DNA from: Staphylococcus xylosus NJ
GTDB taxonomy: Bacteria; Bacillota; Bacilli; Staphylococcales; Staphylococcaceae
Direction: 5' to 3'
Assembly (NCBI RefSeq): GCF_000338275.1
Contig: NZ_ANMR01000034.1
Coordinates: forward strand, 124,001-188,000
Length of the DNA stretch: 64,000 bases
In this document: piece after piece, positions 16,830-25,782 of the stretch
Layout of the letters: each line of letters begins with the position of its first letter
Numbering within the stretch: position 1 is the stretch's first letter
Notes under the pieces: model-generated
The model's database searches: none
What the model was told of the DNA's origin: nothing
The model's input: the letters and a program-made list of their open reading frames with translations, nothing else
Made by a program: the position numbers and the translations under genes

Positions 16830-17849
16830 TTATAGTTTGATCATTACCTTAGATGATAATTTAGAATTTGCAGCTATTTCAAAAGCTTCTCTAAAGTTTT
16901 CGATATCATATGTTTGAGTAATCACATTAATTATCTTCTCATTTTTCGCTAACACTGTTAATGCATCTTCAATTTCTCTATTAAAACGATAACATCCACG
17001 ATAAGTAGCCTGTTTGATATTAATCGGGCTTAAGTTAATTGGTGAAGCTTTATCCTGTAAATTACCAACTTGAATTATTGTACCACCTATATTTACAGCC
17101 TTAAATGCAGTCGTTACTGCTGGAGTAGCTCCAGAACACTCTAGTACTATATCGTACCTATCTTCAGGAATATTATTATCTGTAATATTTAATGTTTCGA
17201 TATCGCCTAAATTATGTGCGCGCGCTAATGGTTCTTCTAACATATCACTTATCGTCACACTTTCTGCTCCCAAGGTATAACCTGCACTTGCAGCTAGTAA
17301 CCCAATTGGACCAGCTCCTGACACAAGTACTTTTTTACCTGTAACACCACCTGCTAAATTAATCGCATGCATGCCCACACTAAGTGGTTCAGCTAACGCT
17401 CCCATCTTTAAAGAAACTCTATCTGGTAGTGGTAATATTTGCGCTTTATCTACTAGCATTTTTTCTACCATACCACCTTGTTTATGTGGTAAATACCTAG
17501 CCGATCCTAAATATGAACCATTCGGCCATATCTCTGGATTATGTGGCGCACGTGGTAATTTATCCCCATAGGTAGCAGGGTGTACTGTAACTTTTGTTCC
17601 TTTTGGGAGTATCGTTCCTTTATAATCCATAGATTCAAGTAAAACTCCACTTAATTCATGGCCCGGTATTAATGGTTCTCTAATCACTGCTGGACCACTA
17701 GCACCTTCTGCCAAATAGTGTAAATCCGAACCACATATACCCACATACTTAACTTCTATAAGCACTTTTTCAGGATTATTTTGTGTACTTATTTCTTCAA
17801 CTTCTTTTAATTCAATATCTTCTTTCCCATTAATAAATACAGCTTTCAT
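16830..17849 (-). CDS. Zinc-type alcohol dehydrogenase, probable L-idonate 5-dehydrogenase
   Basis: A 339-residue medium-chain dehydrogenase. The catalytic zinc cysteine is in GICGSDLHYLAEG, the GHE motif is in LIPGHELSG, and the Rossmann turn is in VSGAGPIGLLAA. The order and many residues follow L-idonate 5-dehydrogenase (GSARYLPHKQGG, AEPLSVGMHA, YRGCYRFN). It would oxidise L-idonate to 5-ketogluconate with NAD(P). The four structural-zinc cysteines usual in this region are absent (residues about 90-120 contain none). ATG 17849 has GGAG ten bases upstream and is preferred to ATG 17858, which lies too close. A gluconate/idonate permease gene precedes it by 12 bases. Confidence 0.75.
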   Translation of the reverse strand: MKAVFINGKEDIELKEVEEISTQNNPEKVLIEVKYVGICGSDLHYLAEGASGPAVIREPLIPGHELSGVLLESMDYKGTILPKGTKVTVHPATYGDKLPRAPHNPEIWPNGSYLGSARYLPHKQGGMVEKMLVDKAQILPLPDRVSLKMGALAEPLSVGMHAINLAGGVTGKKVLVSGAGPIGLLAASAGYTLGAESVTISDMLEEPLARAHNLGDIETLNITDNNIPEDRYDIVLECSGATPAVTTAFKAVNIGGTIIQVGNLQDKASPINLSPINIKQATYRGCYRFNREIEDALTVLAKNEKIINVITQTYDIENFREAFEIAANSKLSSKVMIKL

Positions 17850-17870
17850 CGTATTCATTCTCCTTTCAAA

Positions 17871-19232
17871 TTAAATAATCATATTTAAAATCAATACAAA
17901 TACTAGGCCGCAAACTGATATCGCTGTTTCTAAAACGGACCACGTTAAAAAAGTTTCTTTTACAGTCAATCCAAAATATTCTTTAAAAATCCAAAAGCCA
18001 GTATCATTCACATGTGAGAATATAATGCTCCCTGCGCCAATGGCTAATGTTACTAATGCTAGATTAGCATCTGTGGCTTGTAATAAAGGCAATACTATAC
18101 CTGTAGTAGATATAGCGGCAACTGTTGCTGAGCCTTGTGCAACCCTCAGTAAAGAAGAAACAATCCAAGCTAATAAGATTGGGGACATACTAGAACCGAC
18201 AAACATGTGCTCAATTGTTTTTCCTACACCACCATCAATCAAGATTTCCTTAAATGAACCGCCTGCGCCTAAAATAAGTAACATCATACCAATTGGAATA
18301 ATGGCAGATGTAGCGCTGTCCATAATTTGATTCATTGTCCTCTTTCTACGAATCCCCATCGAATACATAGCAAAGAGTAATGAAATCAGCATTGCTATTG
18401 GTGCATTACCAATAAAATAAATAGCACTTTCAAATTGATTGGTTGCACCATCTTGATGACCAGTAATCATTTGTACAATTGTTGCAAATAACATCAATAT
18501 AACTGGTAACAATGCAGTAAATACACTAAGTCCAAACCCTGGTTGATCTTTTTTTTCAATCGATACTTCAGAAACAATATTGGTCATATCAATTTCTTTA
18601 CTATATGCACTCGGAGATAATTTAGGTAACATTTTGACTAATAAACCACCAACAATGACCACCGTTGGAACCGCAACTATGAGTCCATATAATAATACTT
18701 GTCCTAAATTGGCATTTAACTCTTTTGCAATGACTACTGGACCAGGATGTGGGGGTAAAAATCCATGCGTTACCGAAAGGGCAATAGCCATTGGTATACC
18801 AATCTTCATATGTGATACACCTAAGCGCTTTGCAATTGTAAACGCTAAAGGTATCAATAGTACTAATCCAACTTCAAAGAAAAGGGCAATACCAATAATG
18901 AATGACGCTAAAATCATTGCCCATTTAATATATTTCTCACCAAATTTATCTATAAATGTATCTGCAATTCTATTTGCGCCACCACCATCGGCAAGAAATT
19001 TACCTAAAATAGCTCCTAACCCAAATATTATTGCTACACTTCCTAAAGTACTCCCCATACCTTTTTCAACAGTTTCTACTATCTTGTCTAGTGGCATACC
19101 TAAAATCATACCAGTAAAAATTGATGTCACTATCAAAGATATAAAGGCATTAATCTTGCATTTAATAATTAAAAATAACAGTACAATAACACCTAATACA
19201 ACACTAATTAATGGCCAGAACTCTCCAAACAT
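17871..19232 (-). CDS. GntP-family gluconate/idonate permease
   Basis: A 453-residue membrane protein of the GntP gluconate:proton symporter family, with about 12-14 hydrophobic segments. Typical blocks are FLPPHPGPVVIAKELNANLG, LLILGAGGSFKEILIDGG, and RVAQGSATVAAISTTG near the C-terminus. The start has AAGGAG at a good distance. It is the first gene of a two-gene operon with the idonate-type dehydrogenase, so idonate or gluconate import is likely. Its promoter overlaps a cre box, and a divergent IclR regulator shares the intergenic region. Confidence 0.87.
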   Translation of the reverse strand: MFGEFWPLISVVLGVIVLLFLIIKCKINAFISLIVTSIFTGMILGMPLDKIVETVEKGMGSTLGSVAIIFGLGAILGKFLADGGGANRIADTFIDKFGEKYIKWAMILASFIIGIALFFEVGLVLLIPLAFTIAKRLGVSHMKIGIPMAIALSVTHGFLPPHPGPVVIAKELNANLGQVLLYGLIVAVPTVVIVGGLLVKMLPKLSPSAYSKEIDMTNIVSEVSIEKKDQPGFGLSVFTALLPVILMLFATIVQMITGHQDGATNQFESAIYFIGNAPIAMLISLLFAMYSMGIRRKRTMNQIMDSATSAIIPIGMMLLILGAGGSFKEILIDGGVGKTIEHMFVGSSMSPILLAWIVSSLLRVAQGSATVAAISTTGIVLPLLQATDANLALVTLAIGAGSIIFSHVNDTGFWIFKEYFGLTVKETFLTWSVLETAISVCGLVFVLILNMII

Positions 19233-19337
19233 TTCAACACACTCCTTTTGTCTTATATGTAGCTGTCCATAGCTTTTATAATTTCTACACTTGTTCCATA
19301 TTATGAAATGTTATATCATATAATAGAATACTTTATT

Positions 19338-19367
19338 AGTATAAAGTGAAAATGAAAACGTTGTCAA
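19338..19367 (-). promoter_or_regulatory. gntP-idnD promoter overlapped by a cre box
   Basis: On the minus strand TTGACA (19367-19362) and TATACT (19343-19338) are 18 bases apart. On the plus strand ATGAAAACGTTGTCAA (19352-19367) matches the cre consensus at all 16 positions and covers the -35. It is also just upstream of the IclR gene's ribosome site, so CcpA could repress both directions. Confidence 0.7.
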
Positions 19368-19383
19368 TTTGAGGAGTGGAATT

Positions 19384-20139
19384 ATGTCAAATGTTCAATC
19401 AATCGATCGTGCATTAAATTTATTAGAATTGATATCACATCATAGCCCGATATCATTAAATGAACTTGTAACAAAAACACAGTTATCTAAAACGACTGTG
19501 CACCGTTTAGTTAAATCTTTAATCGATAATCATTATGTAAAACAAAATCCATTAACACACCAATATGAATTAACTTATAAATTATTTCAATTAGGCTATT
19601 CTAGCATCAAAAACATTGACTATTTGAATATCGCTAAAAGTTTTATTAGTCAACTTTCTTTCAAAGTCAATGAAACATGTCATTTAGTCATTGAAGATAA
19701 AAATGAAATCCTTTATATTGAAAAATTTATTCCAAATGACGCGATTTATACAATGGCTTCTAAAATAGGTCTACGCGCACCTATGTTTTGTACTGCTGTG
19801 GGAAAAGCAATATTATCTAAGTATGATGACTATACGATTCAAGCCGTTTGGGATAATTCTAAAATTATCCCCTACACAAACCACACTATCACTAACTTTG
19901 ATGATTTTATGGAAGAAATTGAAATGATTCGTAAACAAGGTTATGCAGAGGATAAAGAAGAAAATGAAGAAGGCATTTATTGTATTGGCACTTATTTCGT
20001 TAATTATCGTAATGAAGTACAGGGCGCGATTAGTTTGTCCTTTTCAACAACTCAATTGCCAAAAAAAGAATTTTATATTACTCAACTCCAAAATACAGCA
20101 AATAACATTTCAAAAAATTTAGGTTTTATAAATTCTTAA
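19384..20139 (+). CDS. IclR-family transcriptional regulator
   Basis: A 251-residue regulator. The N-terminal winged HTH spans about residues 5-60 (SIDRALNLLELI; LSKTTVHRLVKSLIDN), and the IclR effector-binding domain follows (HLVIEDKNEILYIEKF; GLRAPMFCTAVGKAILS; GIYCIGTYFVNYRNEVQGAI). GGAGTGG precedes ATG 19384, so the in-frame start at 19369 is rejected. Transcribed away from the GntP/IdnD operon and sharing its intergenic region, it is very probably the idonate/gluconate-responsive regulator of that operon. A cre box lies just upstream of its ribosome site. Confidence 0.83.
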   Translation: MSNVQSIDRALNLLELISHHSPISLNELVTKTQLSKTTVHRLVKSLIDNHYVKQNPLTHQYELTYKLFQLGYSSIKNIDYLNIAKSFISQLSFKVNETCHLVIEDKNEILYIEKFIPNDAIYTMASKIGLRAPMFCTAVGKAILSKYDDYTIQAVWDNSKIIPYTNHTITNFDDFMEEIEMIRKQGYAEDKEENEEGIYCIGTYFVNYRNEVQGAISLSFSTTQLPKKEFYITQLQNTANNISKNLGFINS

Positions 20140-20217
20140 TATTATCATCATCGTTATTATTTTGATAAAGTACAGTTAAATCATTTATTATATATGGGTA
20201 CTACGTGGGGATGGGAT

Positions 20218-20883
20218 ATGCATATGAAATTTGAAAGTATAACGTTATTAACGTCAGAATTGGAAGAAACAAGACAGTTTTATGAGGAAACATTAGAGTG
20301 TACGGTTGAAATCATTGACCAAGAATCATTTATGGTTGAAATTGGTGAAACAGAATTGTATTTTAGACATGCACATGATATTAACCAACCTTATTATCAT
20401 TTTGCTATTGATATTCCTTATAATCATTTTTTTGAAATGAAAAATCATTATCAAAACATTTTATTTCTATTAATGGAGGACAAACAACATACAACTTATT
20501 TTGAATCTTTTGTTGCACATTCTGTTTACTTCAATGATCCTTCTGGAAATATTGTCGAATTAATTGCTAGAGTCTCTAATATGACGGAGGAACCTGAATT
20601 TTCAAGAATTAGCGAAATTGGTTTTGTATGCAATGATACAGAGTCTGTCTATCAAGCCTTAACACAATATCAGTTGGAAACGCATGAACAAAGACAATTT
20701 GTACCTGACGACTTGAATTTTCTAGGCGATAAACATGATGAAAGTTTTATTTTATTAACGCCTGAACATAGACGGTGGTTCTTTTCTGAAAAGACATCAT
20801 TCGCCTTCCCAATAGAAATTAAAACGCAACAATTTAATTTAACTTATGACCACTTTCAACAATGGCATATAATGCCATCATAA
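20218..20883 (+). CDS. VOC (glyoxalase-fold) family protein
   Basis: A 221-residue protein of the vicinal-oxygen-chelate superfamily. The first domain has the beta-alpha-beta-beta pattern KFESITLLTSELEETRQFY ... YHFAIDIP ... VYFNDPSGNIVELIAR, where the final glutamate and earlier histidine are possible metal ligands. The second half (FSRISEIGFVCNDTESVYQ) looks like a weaker repeat of the fold. The real function is not apparent. Two ATGs (20218 and 20224) lie behind G-rich stretches; the upstream in-frame ATG at 20194 lacks a ribosome site. It is unrelated in sequence to the genes around it and ends at a shared terminator. Confidence 0.65.
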   Translation: MHMKFESITLLTSELEETRQFYEETLECTVEIIDQESFMVEIGETELYFRHAHDINQPYYHFAIDIPYNHFFEMKNHYQNILFLLMEDKQHTTYFESFVAHSVYFNDPSGNIVELIARVSNMTEEPEFSRISEIGFVCNDTESVYQALTQYQLETHEQRQFVPDDLNFLGDKHDESFILLTPEHRRWFFSEKTSFAFPIEIKTQQFNLTYDHFQQWHIMPS

Positions 20884-20895
20884 TTATGACATAAT

Positions 20896-20962
20896 AAAAG
20901 CGATACGCATTTCACATGTAAAATCAGCAATTTTGATTTCACACGTATGCGCATCGCTTTTT
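20896..20962. terminator. bidirectional terminator
   Basis: AAAAGCGATACGCAT (20896-20910) pairs with ATGCGCATCGCTTTTT (20947-20962), with a further short hairpin in the loop. It ends the VOC gene. A separate inverted repeat with CACATGC/GCATGTG arms lies at about 21021-21058, before the FMN reductase stop. Confidence 0.8.
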
Positions 20963-21078
20963 CAAAATATTCAAGACTTTTCTACCTTCTCCTAATTAAA
21001 ATCGCTAAATATATTAATGCACATGCCATATGCCATACATTTATGCTATACGCATGTGTCACATAGTTCGACTTCAAT

Positions 21079-21618
21079 TTATTCTGTCATTTGAGATTTA
21101 TCACTGACAAACTTTTTTAACGTCTTATTCAGTCCATCTTTCGCTTCTTGATCATAGTCATATGTCCCATCTTCATTTGCAGTAATATGCTTATCTAAAA
21201 TAAATCTACCTTTATGAATCGTATCTGCACCTAGCTCTTTAATCACTGGGTCTAAGCTATATTGAATCGCAAGGACATGTGCAAATGTGCCACCTAATGC
21301 TAAAGGTAATACAGTTTTCCCAGTAAATGCACCACGTGGTAATAAATCGAGATAAGTTTTAACTATACCTGAATATGCTGCTTTAAATACTGGAGATACG
21401 ATGATAATGCCATCTGCATTTTCAATTTTTTTGTGCGTTTCATTAATTGAATCATTTGAAAAATCTGCTGTAATTAATGCTTCTGCATCTAACTGATGCA
21501 CATGAATGATGTCAGTATCAATACCTACATCATTCAGATATTGTTCAGCATAATCCACTACACCTGTTAAACGTGATTGTATTTTATTGCCACCTGCAAT
21601 AATTGCTACACTTGCCAT
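21079..21618 (-). CDS. NADPH-dependent FMN reductase family protein
   Basis: A 179-residue flavodoxin-like protein of the SsuE/NADPH-FMN reductase family. It shows VAIIAGGNKIQSRLTGV at the N-terminus (phosphate loop region), GIIIVSPVFKAAYSGIVKTYLDLLPRG (the classic family motif) and LALGGTFAHVLAIQYSLDP. It would reduce FMN with NADPH, possibly feeding a monooxygenase, but no such partner is adjacent. Upstream, AATAATTATTATT (21701-21689, minus strand) is a palindrome of the PerR/Fur type, which might indicate redox or metal control. That link is speculative. Confidence 0.82.
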   Translation of the reverse strand: MASVAIIAGGNKIQSRLTGVVDYAEQYLNDVGIDTDIIHVHQLDAEALITADFSNDSINETHKKIENADGIIIVSPVFKAAYSGIVKTYLDLLPRGAFTGKTVLPLALGGTFAHVLAIQYSLDPVIKELGADTIHKGRFILDKHITANEDGTYDYDQEAKDGLNKTLKKFVSDKSQMTE

Positions 21619-21788
21619 ATTAATGAACCCCTTCCCTCAGCTTTATATAACATCACTCTAATAAACAACACAAAACATGCTGACTTCAAATAATAATTAT
21701 TCTATGAGCCTACCGTATCATCAATGATTAATACTGTCATAGCATTCGTCTTAAAACTCAATTCTTTACTTATATCTCAATCAAATAA

Positions 21789-22178
21789 TTATTGCGGAAT
21801 CTGTTCGACTATAACAATTTCATTTTTTAAATTTACGTAAGTACATGTCCCAGCCTCAATACCTATATGCCACTTGTAAATTCCTGCTTGAGCCATTTCA
21901 TCACAAAAGCTTGGAAAATCTGTTTTACCTATTTGATGTTGTTTCAATGATTCTTGTATTTGCTCTTTGTCTGTATGGTGTGATATAGGTACAGTACTCT
22001 TCACACCTCTATCTATAATTTGTTCTCCGCTTTGATGCGTATATATTGTAGTTCCATTTTGAATATCAACGGTATTGATTGCTATACCCATTGCTTTAAA
22101 CGCTTGAAATAGTTTAGGAAAATCTACCCCAGTATATTGTTGATGTGCTTGTTGAATTGCAGACAATGAAAAAGTCAT
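21789..22178 (-). CDS. DUF1398 family protein
   Basis: A 129-residue protein of the DUF1398 (YbcV-like) family. The family pattern is visible: an N-terminal AIQQAHQQYTGVDFPKLFQA, then YTHQSGEQI and the C-terminal FCDEMAQAGIYKWHIGIEAG with TCTYVNLKNEIVIVEQIP. The function is unknown. It is a soluble, acidic protein with no signal or membrane segment. It stands alone between an FMN reductase gene and an M20 deacylase gene, with a ribosome site in GGGAGAAAG. It gives no evidence of phage origin in this context. Confidence 0.72.
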   Translation of the reverse strand: MTFSLSAIQQAHQQYTGVDFPKLFQAFKAMGIAINTVDIQNGTTIYTHQSGEQIIDRGVKSTVPISHHTDKEQIQESLKQHQIGKTDFPSFCDEMAQAGIYKWHIGIEAGTCTYVNLKNEIVIVEQIPQ

Positions 22179-22383
22179 AATCTTTCTCCCTCAGTATTTT
22201 ATTTTTCACCATCATACCTTTAATAGTTTGACAAAACAAGGTTTTCTACAATCAAATATAGTGTAATAACTTTACACAAAACAAATAAAATTATTATAAA
22301 ATTTTAAATAAAAGTCCTTTTGCTTATCAAATTAAATTGCCAGATGTATAATTGTGATAGTTTTTTAAAAGGAGTGGTATGTT

Positions 22384-23619
22384 ATGAGTACATTTTCCAA
22401 CGAAGAAAAAGTACAAATTTTATCTGATATTGTGGCAATGAACACAGTAAATGATAATGAAATTGAAGTGTGCGAATATATTCAAAAACTATTTGCACAA
22501 CACGGTATTGATTCTATGATTGATAAAATTGATGACCGTAGAGCTAACTTAATTGCTGAAATTGGCGAAGGGCAACCTGTTATCGGTATTTCCGGTCACA
22601 TGGATGTTGTTTCTGAAGGTGATCATAGCCAATGGACTTACGAGCCATTCACATTAACTGAAGACGATGGTTTCTTGTATGGCCGTGGCGCTGCAGATAT
22701 GAAATCTGGTCTTGCCGCTTTAGCCATTGCATTAATTGAAATCAACAACACACAATCATTGAAACAAGGACGTATTAAATTCTTAGCTACAACTGGTGAA
22801 GAAATGGAGCAACTTGGTTCACAAAGTTTATACGAAAAAGGTTATATGGACGATGTGGAGGCACTTGTAATAGCTGAACCATGCCAAGATATGATGGTTT
22901 ATGCACACAAAGGTTCAATGGACTATCGTATAAAATCACACGGTACATCCGCACATAGCTCAATGCCAATCCTCGGCTTTAACGCAATTAAGCCCTTAAT
23001 CGAATTTATTCAAGATATTGATGCTTCTTACAATAAAATTTCCAAAGAAGTAAAAGGCAATGCTTTAGATTTTACTCACTTTATAGATAGAATGAAACAA
23101 TCCCTACCTGCAACATATGCTGCAGAAGAAATTGAAAATGCTCTACAAGGCCTTGTAATCACAAACACTTTAATTAAAGGCGGCGTCCAAGTCAACTCTG
23201 TACCAGAAGATGCAGATGCAGACTTTAATATTCGCACAATTCCAGAGTATAATAACGATCAAGTTAAAGCATTGTTTGACGATACACTTGAAAAACATAA
23301 TACTAACGGCGCTAGATTAGAAAGTGATTTATATCTTGATTTAGACCCTGTTCTGACTACAGGTGAAAACAGCCTAATCGATACTGCTCAAACAATTGCT
23401 AAATCAGCGTTTGATAAAGATTTCATTGCAGCTCCAATCGGCGGCGTTACAGATGCTTCTAATTTATTACGTGGTAAAGATGAAAACTTCCCATTCTTAG
23501 TATTTGGCCCTGGTGAAAAACCACACCAAATTGACGAACGAGTTGAAAAATCAATGTACTTCAAATTTATTGACTTCTATACAGACTTATTAACTACTTA
23601 CACAAACAACCATAAATAG
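22384..23619 (+). CDS. M20-family deacylase, ArgE/DapE type
   Basis: A 411-residue zinc hydrolase. It has the metal ligands in ISGHMDVVSEGD (histidine and aspartate), YGRGAADMKSG, TGEEMEQLG and AEPCQDMMV, and a dimerisation domain in the middle, with the late histidine in EKPHQIDER. Its substrate is one of the ArgE/DapE class: acetylornithine or succinyl-diaminopimelate. Although often called dapE in staphylococci, they use the acetyl pathway, so a role in amino-acid or peptide deacylation is equally possible. It lies next to, but on the opposite strand from, the argDCJB operon, which already has ArgJ for recycling acetyl groups. Confidence 0.8.
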   Translation: MSTFSNEEKVQILSDIVAMNTVNDNEIEVCEYIQKLFAQHGIDSMIDKIDDRRANLIAEIGEGQPVIGISGHMDVVSEGDHSQWTYEPFTLTEDDGFLYGRGAADMKSGLAALAIALIEINNTQSLKQGRIKFLATTGEEMEQLGSQSLYEKGYMDDVEALVIAEPCQDMMVYAHKGSMDYRIKSHGTSAHSSMPILGFNAIKPLIEFIQDIDASYNKISKEVKGNALDFTHFIDRMKQSLPATYAAEEIENALQGLVITNTLIKGGVQVNSVPEDADADFNIRTIPEYNNDQVKALFDDTLEKHNTNGARLESDLYLDLDPVLTTGENSLIDTAQTIAKSAFDKDFIAAPIGGVTDASNLLRGKDENFPFLVFGPGEKPHQIDERVEKSMYFKFIDFYTDLLTTYTNNHK

Positions 23620-23636
23620 AATGAATCATTAAATAT

Positions 23637-23683
23637 GAAAAAGGGCTTAACTCTTATGTATTATAAGACTTAAGCCCTTTTTC
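23637..23683. terminator. bidirectional terminator between the deacylase gene and argB
   Basis: GAAAAAGGGCTTAA (23637-23650) pairs with TTAAGCCCTTTTTC (23670-23683). T-runs are present on both sides, so it ends both converging transcripts. Confidence 0.9.
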
Positions 23684-23746
23684 ATATTCTTTATGTTATT
23701 GCATATATCAATAATCTACATACAGTTACTATTGCCCAAAATATAT

Positions 23747-24508
23747 CTATTGTTGTATGGTTGTTCCTACATTTTCGCCATCTTGTAATTTTTGAATAAT
23801 ATGTGATTCGCTTCCTGCTGCAATCACAACTTTCTGACAGCCAAGTTCAATTGCTTGAATTGCATCTTGTACTTTTGGAATCATTCCTCCATATATCAAT
23901 TCTTGATCGATAAAACACTGAATACGTTCTGCGTTCAACGTAGATTGCACTTCTTTATCGATTAATACGCCTGGTATATCACTTAAAAGATAGAGTGGCG
24001 CATTAAGTGCTTGTGCTATTTTATAAGCTAATGTATCCGCGTTAATATTATATAATTGTGACGTTGCTTGATTCATACCAATTGAAGCAATAACTGGAAT
24101 AAATTGGTCCGTTACTTTATCAAATACAGATGTATTTATATCTTTGGGTTCACCTACGTATCCATATTTCTCGTCTAGTGGCGCTACATCAAAAAGTTTA
24201 GCATCTATACCATTCATACCAATACTTTGTATATTAGATTGATTAATTTTGCTTACTAGATCTGGATTTACAGTACCTATTAACGTTTGACTAGTCACCG
24301 ACAATACTTCTTCTGTCGTAACTCTTAAACCATCTTCAAACAAAGGCGCCACACCTCGTTGCTCTAATGCCTTATTTATAAATGGTCCGCCACCATGAAC
24401 AATAATTGGTTGATAACCTTGTTGTTTTAATTTAGAGACATCCTCAATCGTCGAATCATGTAAATTAGTTAAAGTGCTACCGCCTATTTTTATAACAATA
24501 TAACTCAT
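23747..24508 (-). CDS. argB: Acetylglutamate kinase ArgB
   Basis: A 253-residue kinase phosphorylating N-acetylglutamate in arginine biosynthesis. Family motifs are IKIGGSTL with the catalytic lysine, IIVHGGGPFINKAL, ATSQLYNINADTLAYKIA and YGGMIPKVQDAIQAI. The length is that of the short, typically arginine-insensitive bacterial type, without the N-terminal helix of the inhibited form. ATG 24508 has AAGGAG eight bases upstream, so the upstream GTG (24517) is rejected. It is the last gene of argDCJB and follows argJ by 12 bases. Confidence 0.94.
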   Translation of the reverse strand: MSYIVIKIGGSTLTNLHDSTIEDVSKLKQQGYQPIIVHGGGPFINKALEQRGVAPLFEDGLRVTTEEVLSVTSQTLIGTVNPDLVSKINQSNIQSIGMNGIDAKLFDVAPLDEKYGYVGEPKDINTSVFDKVTDQFIPVIASIGMNQATSQLYNINADTLAYKIAQALNAPLYLLSDIPGVLIDKEVQSTLNAERIQCFIDQELIYGGMIPKVQDAIQAIELGCQKVVIAAGSESHIIQKLQDGENVGTTIQQ

Positions 24509-24520
24509 CTGACACACTCC

Positions 24521-25759
24521 TTACGTTCTATACGATGCGTTAATGCGCACATATTCATATGATAAATCACAACCATATGCTGCCGCTTCACCATCACCGT
24601 TTCCAACTGAAGCCTCTATTACAATGTTATCTTCTGTTAAACGTTCTTTTAATAACTGCTCATCAAACGCTAAATGAATTCCTTGTTCTAGCACTGGTAA
24701 CTGACAGAAAGAAACATTTGTCTCATTTGGTTCTACAAATTGTGATGCGTAACCTATTGCATTTACAATTCTACCAAAATTTGAATCTTCACCATGTATA
24801 GCAGTTTTAACCAAATTAGAAGATACAATACTTTTAGCAATTTTTTTTGCTTCTTTAACATTAGGTGCACCTGTCACTTTTGCAGTAACTAATTTCGTCG
24901 CACCTTCACCATCTTTGGCAATTGATTTCGCAAGGTATTGACTTACAAAATTGAAAGCATACGCAAATTTATGCCATTCTGGATGTAAGGCGTCAATTTT
25001 ACTATTGTTCGCTTGACCATTAGCCATACATAGCACCATGTCATTTGTGCTTGTATCACCATCAACTGTAATCATATTAAACGACTGATCTGTTGCTTGT
25101 TTCAGACAATAGTCCAAAGTATCCGCATCAATATTAGCATCAGTTGTTATAAATCCAAGCATTGTAGCCATATTTGGATGTATCATCCCAGAACCTTTAG
25201 CACTACCACCAATAGTTACTGTCTTACCATCAATCTCAACTTGTACTGATAAATGTTTAGTCGCAGTATCTGTTGTTAAAATAGCTTGATTGAAAAATTG
25301 GCTATTATTATATTCCTCTTTCAAAACATGCTGTGTGCCATAATGAATTTTATCCATAGGTAGGAACGCACCAACAACGCCTGTCGATGCAATACCAACA
25401 TTTTGTTGCTCTATATTCAAATGTTCTGCTACCCAAGATTGTGTATCTAGAGCATCTTGCATGCCTTTTTCACCTGTACATGAGTTCGCATTTGCTGAGT
25501 TCACCACAATTGCTTGTAATGTTTTATTAGCATTAATACTATCTTCAGTTATTTTTAAAGGCGCAGCCTTAAAACGATTCAGTGTATATACACCTGTAGC
25601 TGTCGCTTCTGTAGTCGAATAAATCCAACCGAAATCTTTTTTCTTTCTTCTTAATCCTGCATGAAACCCGCCTGCAATATAACCTAATGGTGAACTAACA
25701 TCACCTTGTAAATCTATATTTAATTGGTTTAACGTATCAATCGTTTCAATATCTATCAT
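24521..25759 (-). CDS. argJ: Bifunctional glutamate N-acetyltransferase/ornithine acetyltransferase ArgJ
   Basis: A 412-residue self-cleaving enzyme that recycles the acetyl group from acetylornithine to glutamate. The cleavage site in MIHPNMATMLGF places the catalytic Thr at the start of the beta chain. The alpha-chain signature is VNSANANSCTG, and the C-terminal motif EASVGNGDGEAAAYGCDL is present. The in-frame extension to 25828 overlaps argC and lacks a ribosome site, whereas ATG 25759 follows GGGGAG. With ArgJ present the operon can run the cyclic pathway and does not need a separate ArgA. Confidence 0.94.
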   Translation of the reverse strand: MIDIETIDTLNQLNIDLQGDVSSPLGYIAGGFHAGLRRKKKDFGWIYSTTEATATGVYTLNRFKAAPLKITEDSINANKTLQAIVVNSANANSCTGEKGMQDALDTQSWVAEHLNIEQQNVGIASTGVVGAFLPMDKIHYGTQHVLKEEYNNSQFFNQAILTTDTATKHLSVQVEIDGKTVTIGGSAKGSGMIHPNMATMLGFITTDANIDADTLDYCLKQATDQSFNMITVDGDTSTNDMVLCMANGQANNSKIDALHPEWHKFAYAFNFVSQYLAKSIAKDGEGATKLVTAKVTGAPNVKEAKKIAKSIVSSNLVKTAIHGEDSNFGRIVNAIGYASQFVEPNETNVSFCQLPVLEQGIHLAFDEQLLKERLTEDNIVIEASVGNGDGEAAAYGCDLSYEYVRINASYRT

Positions 25760-25782
25760 CTTCTCTCCCCTTTCAAATTTGT

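Noticed and set aside
18580..19272. A 230-codon plus-strand reading frame opposite the GntP permease gene
   Set aside because: It is the complement of a conserved membrane protein gene, has a low-complexity composition rich in Ile, Asn and Pro, and no ribosome site or known family.
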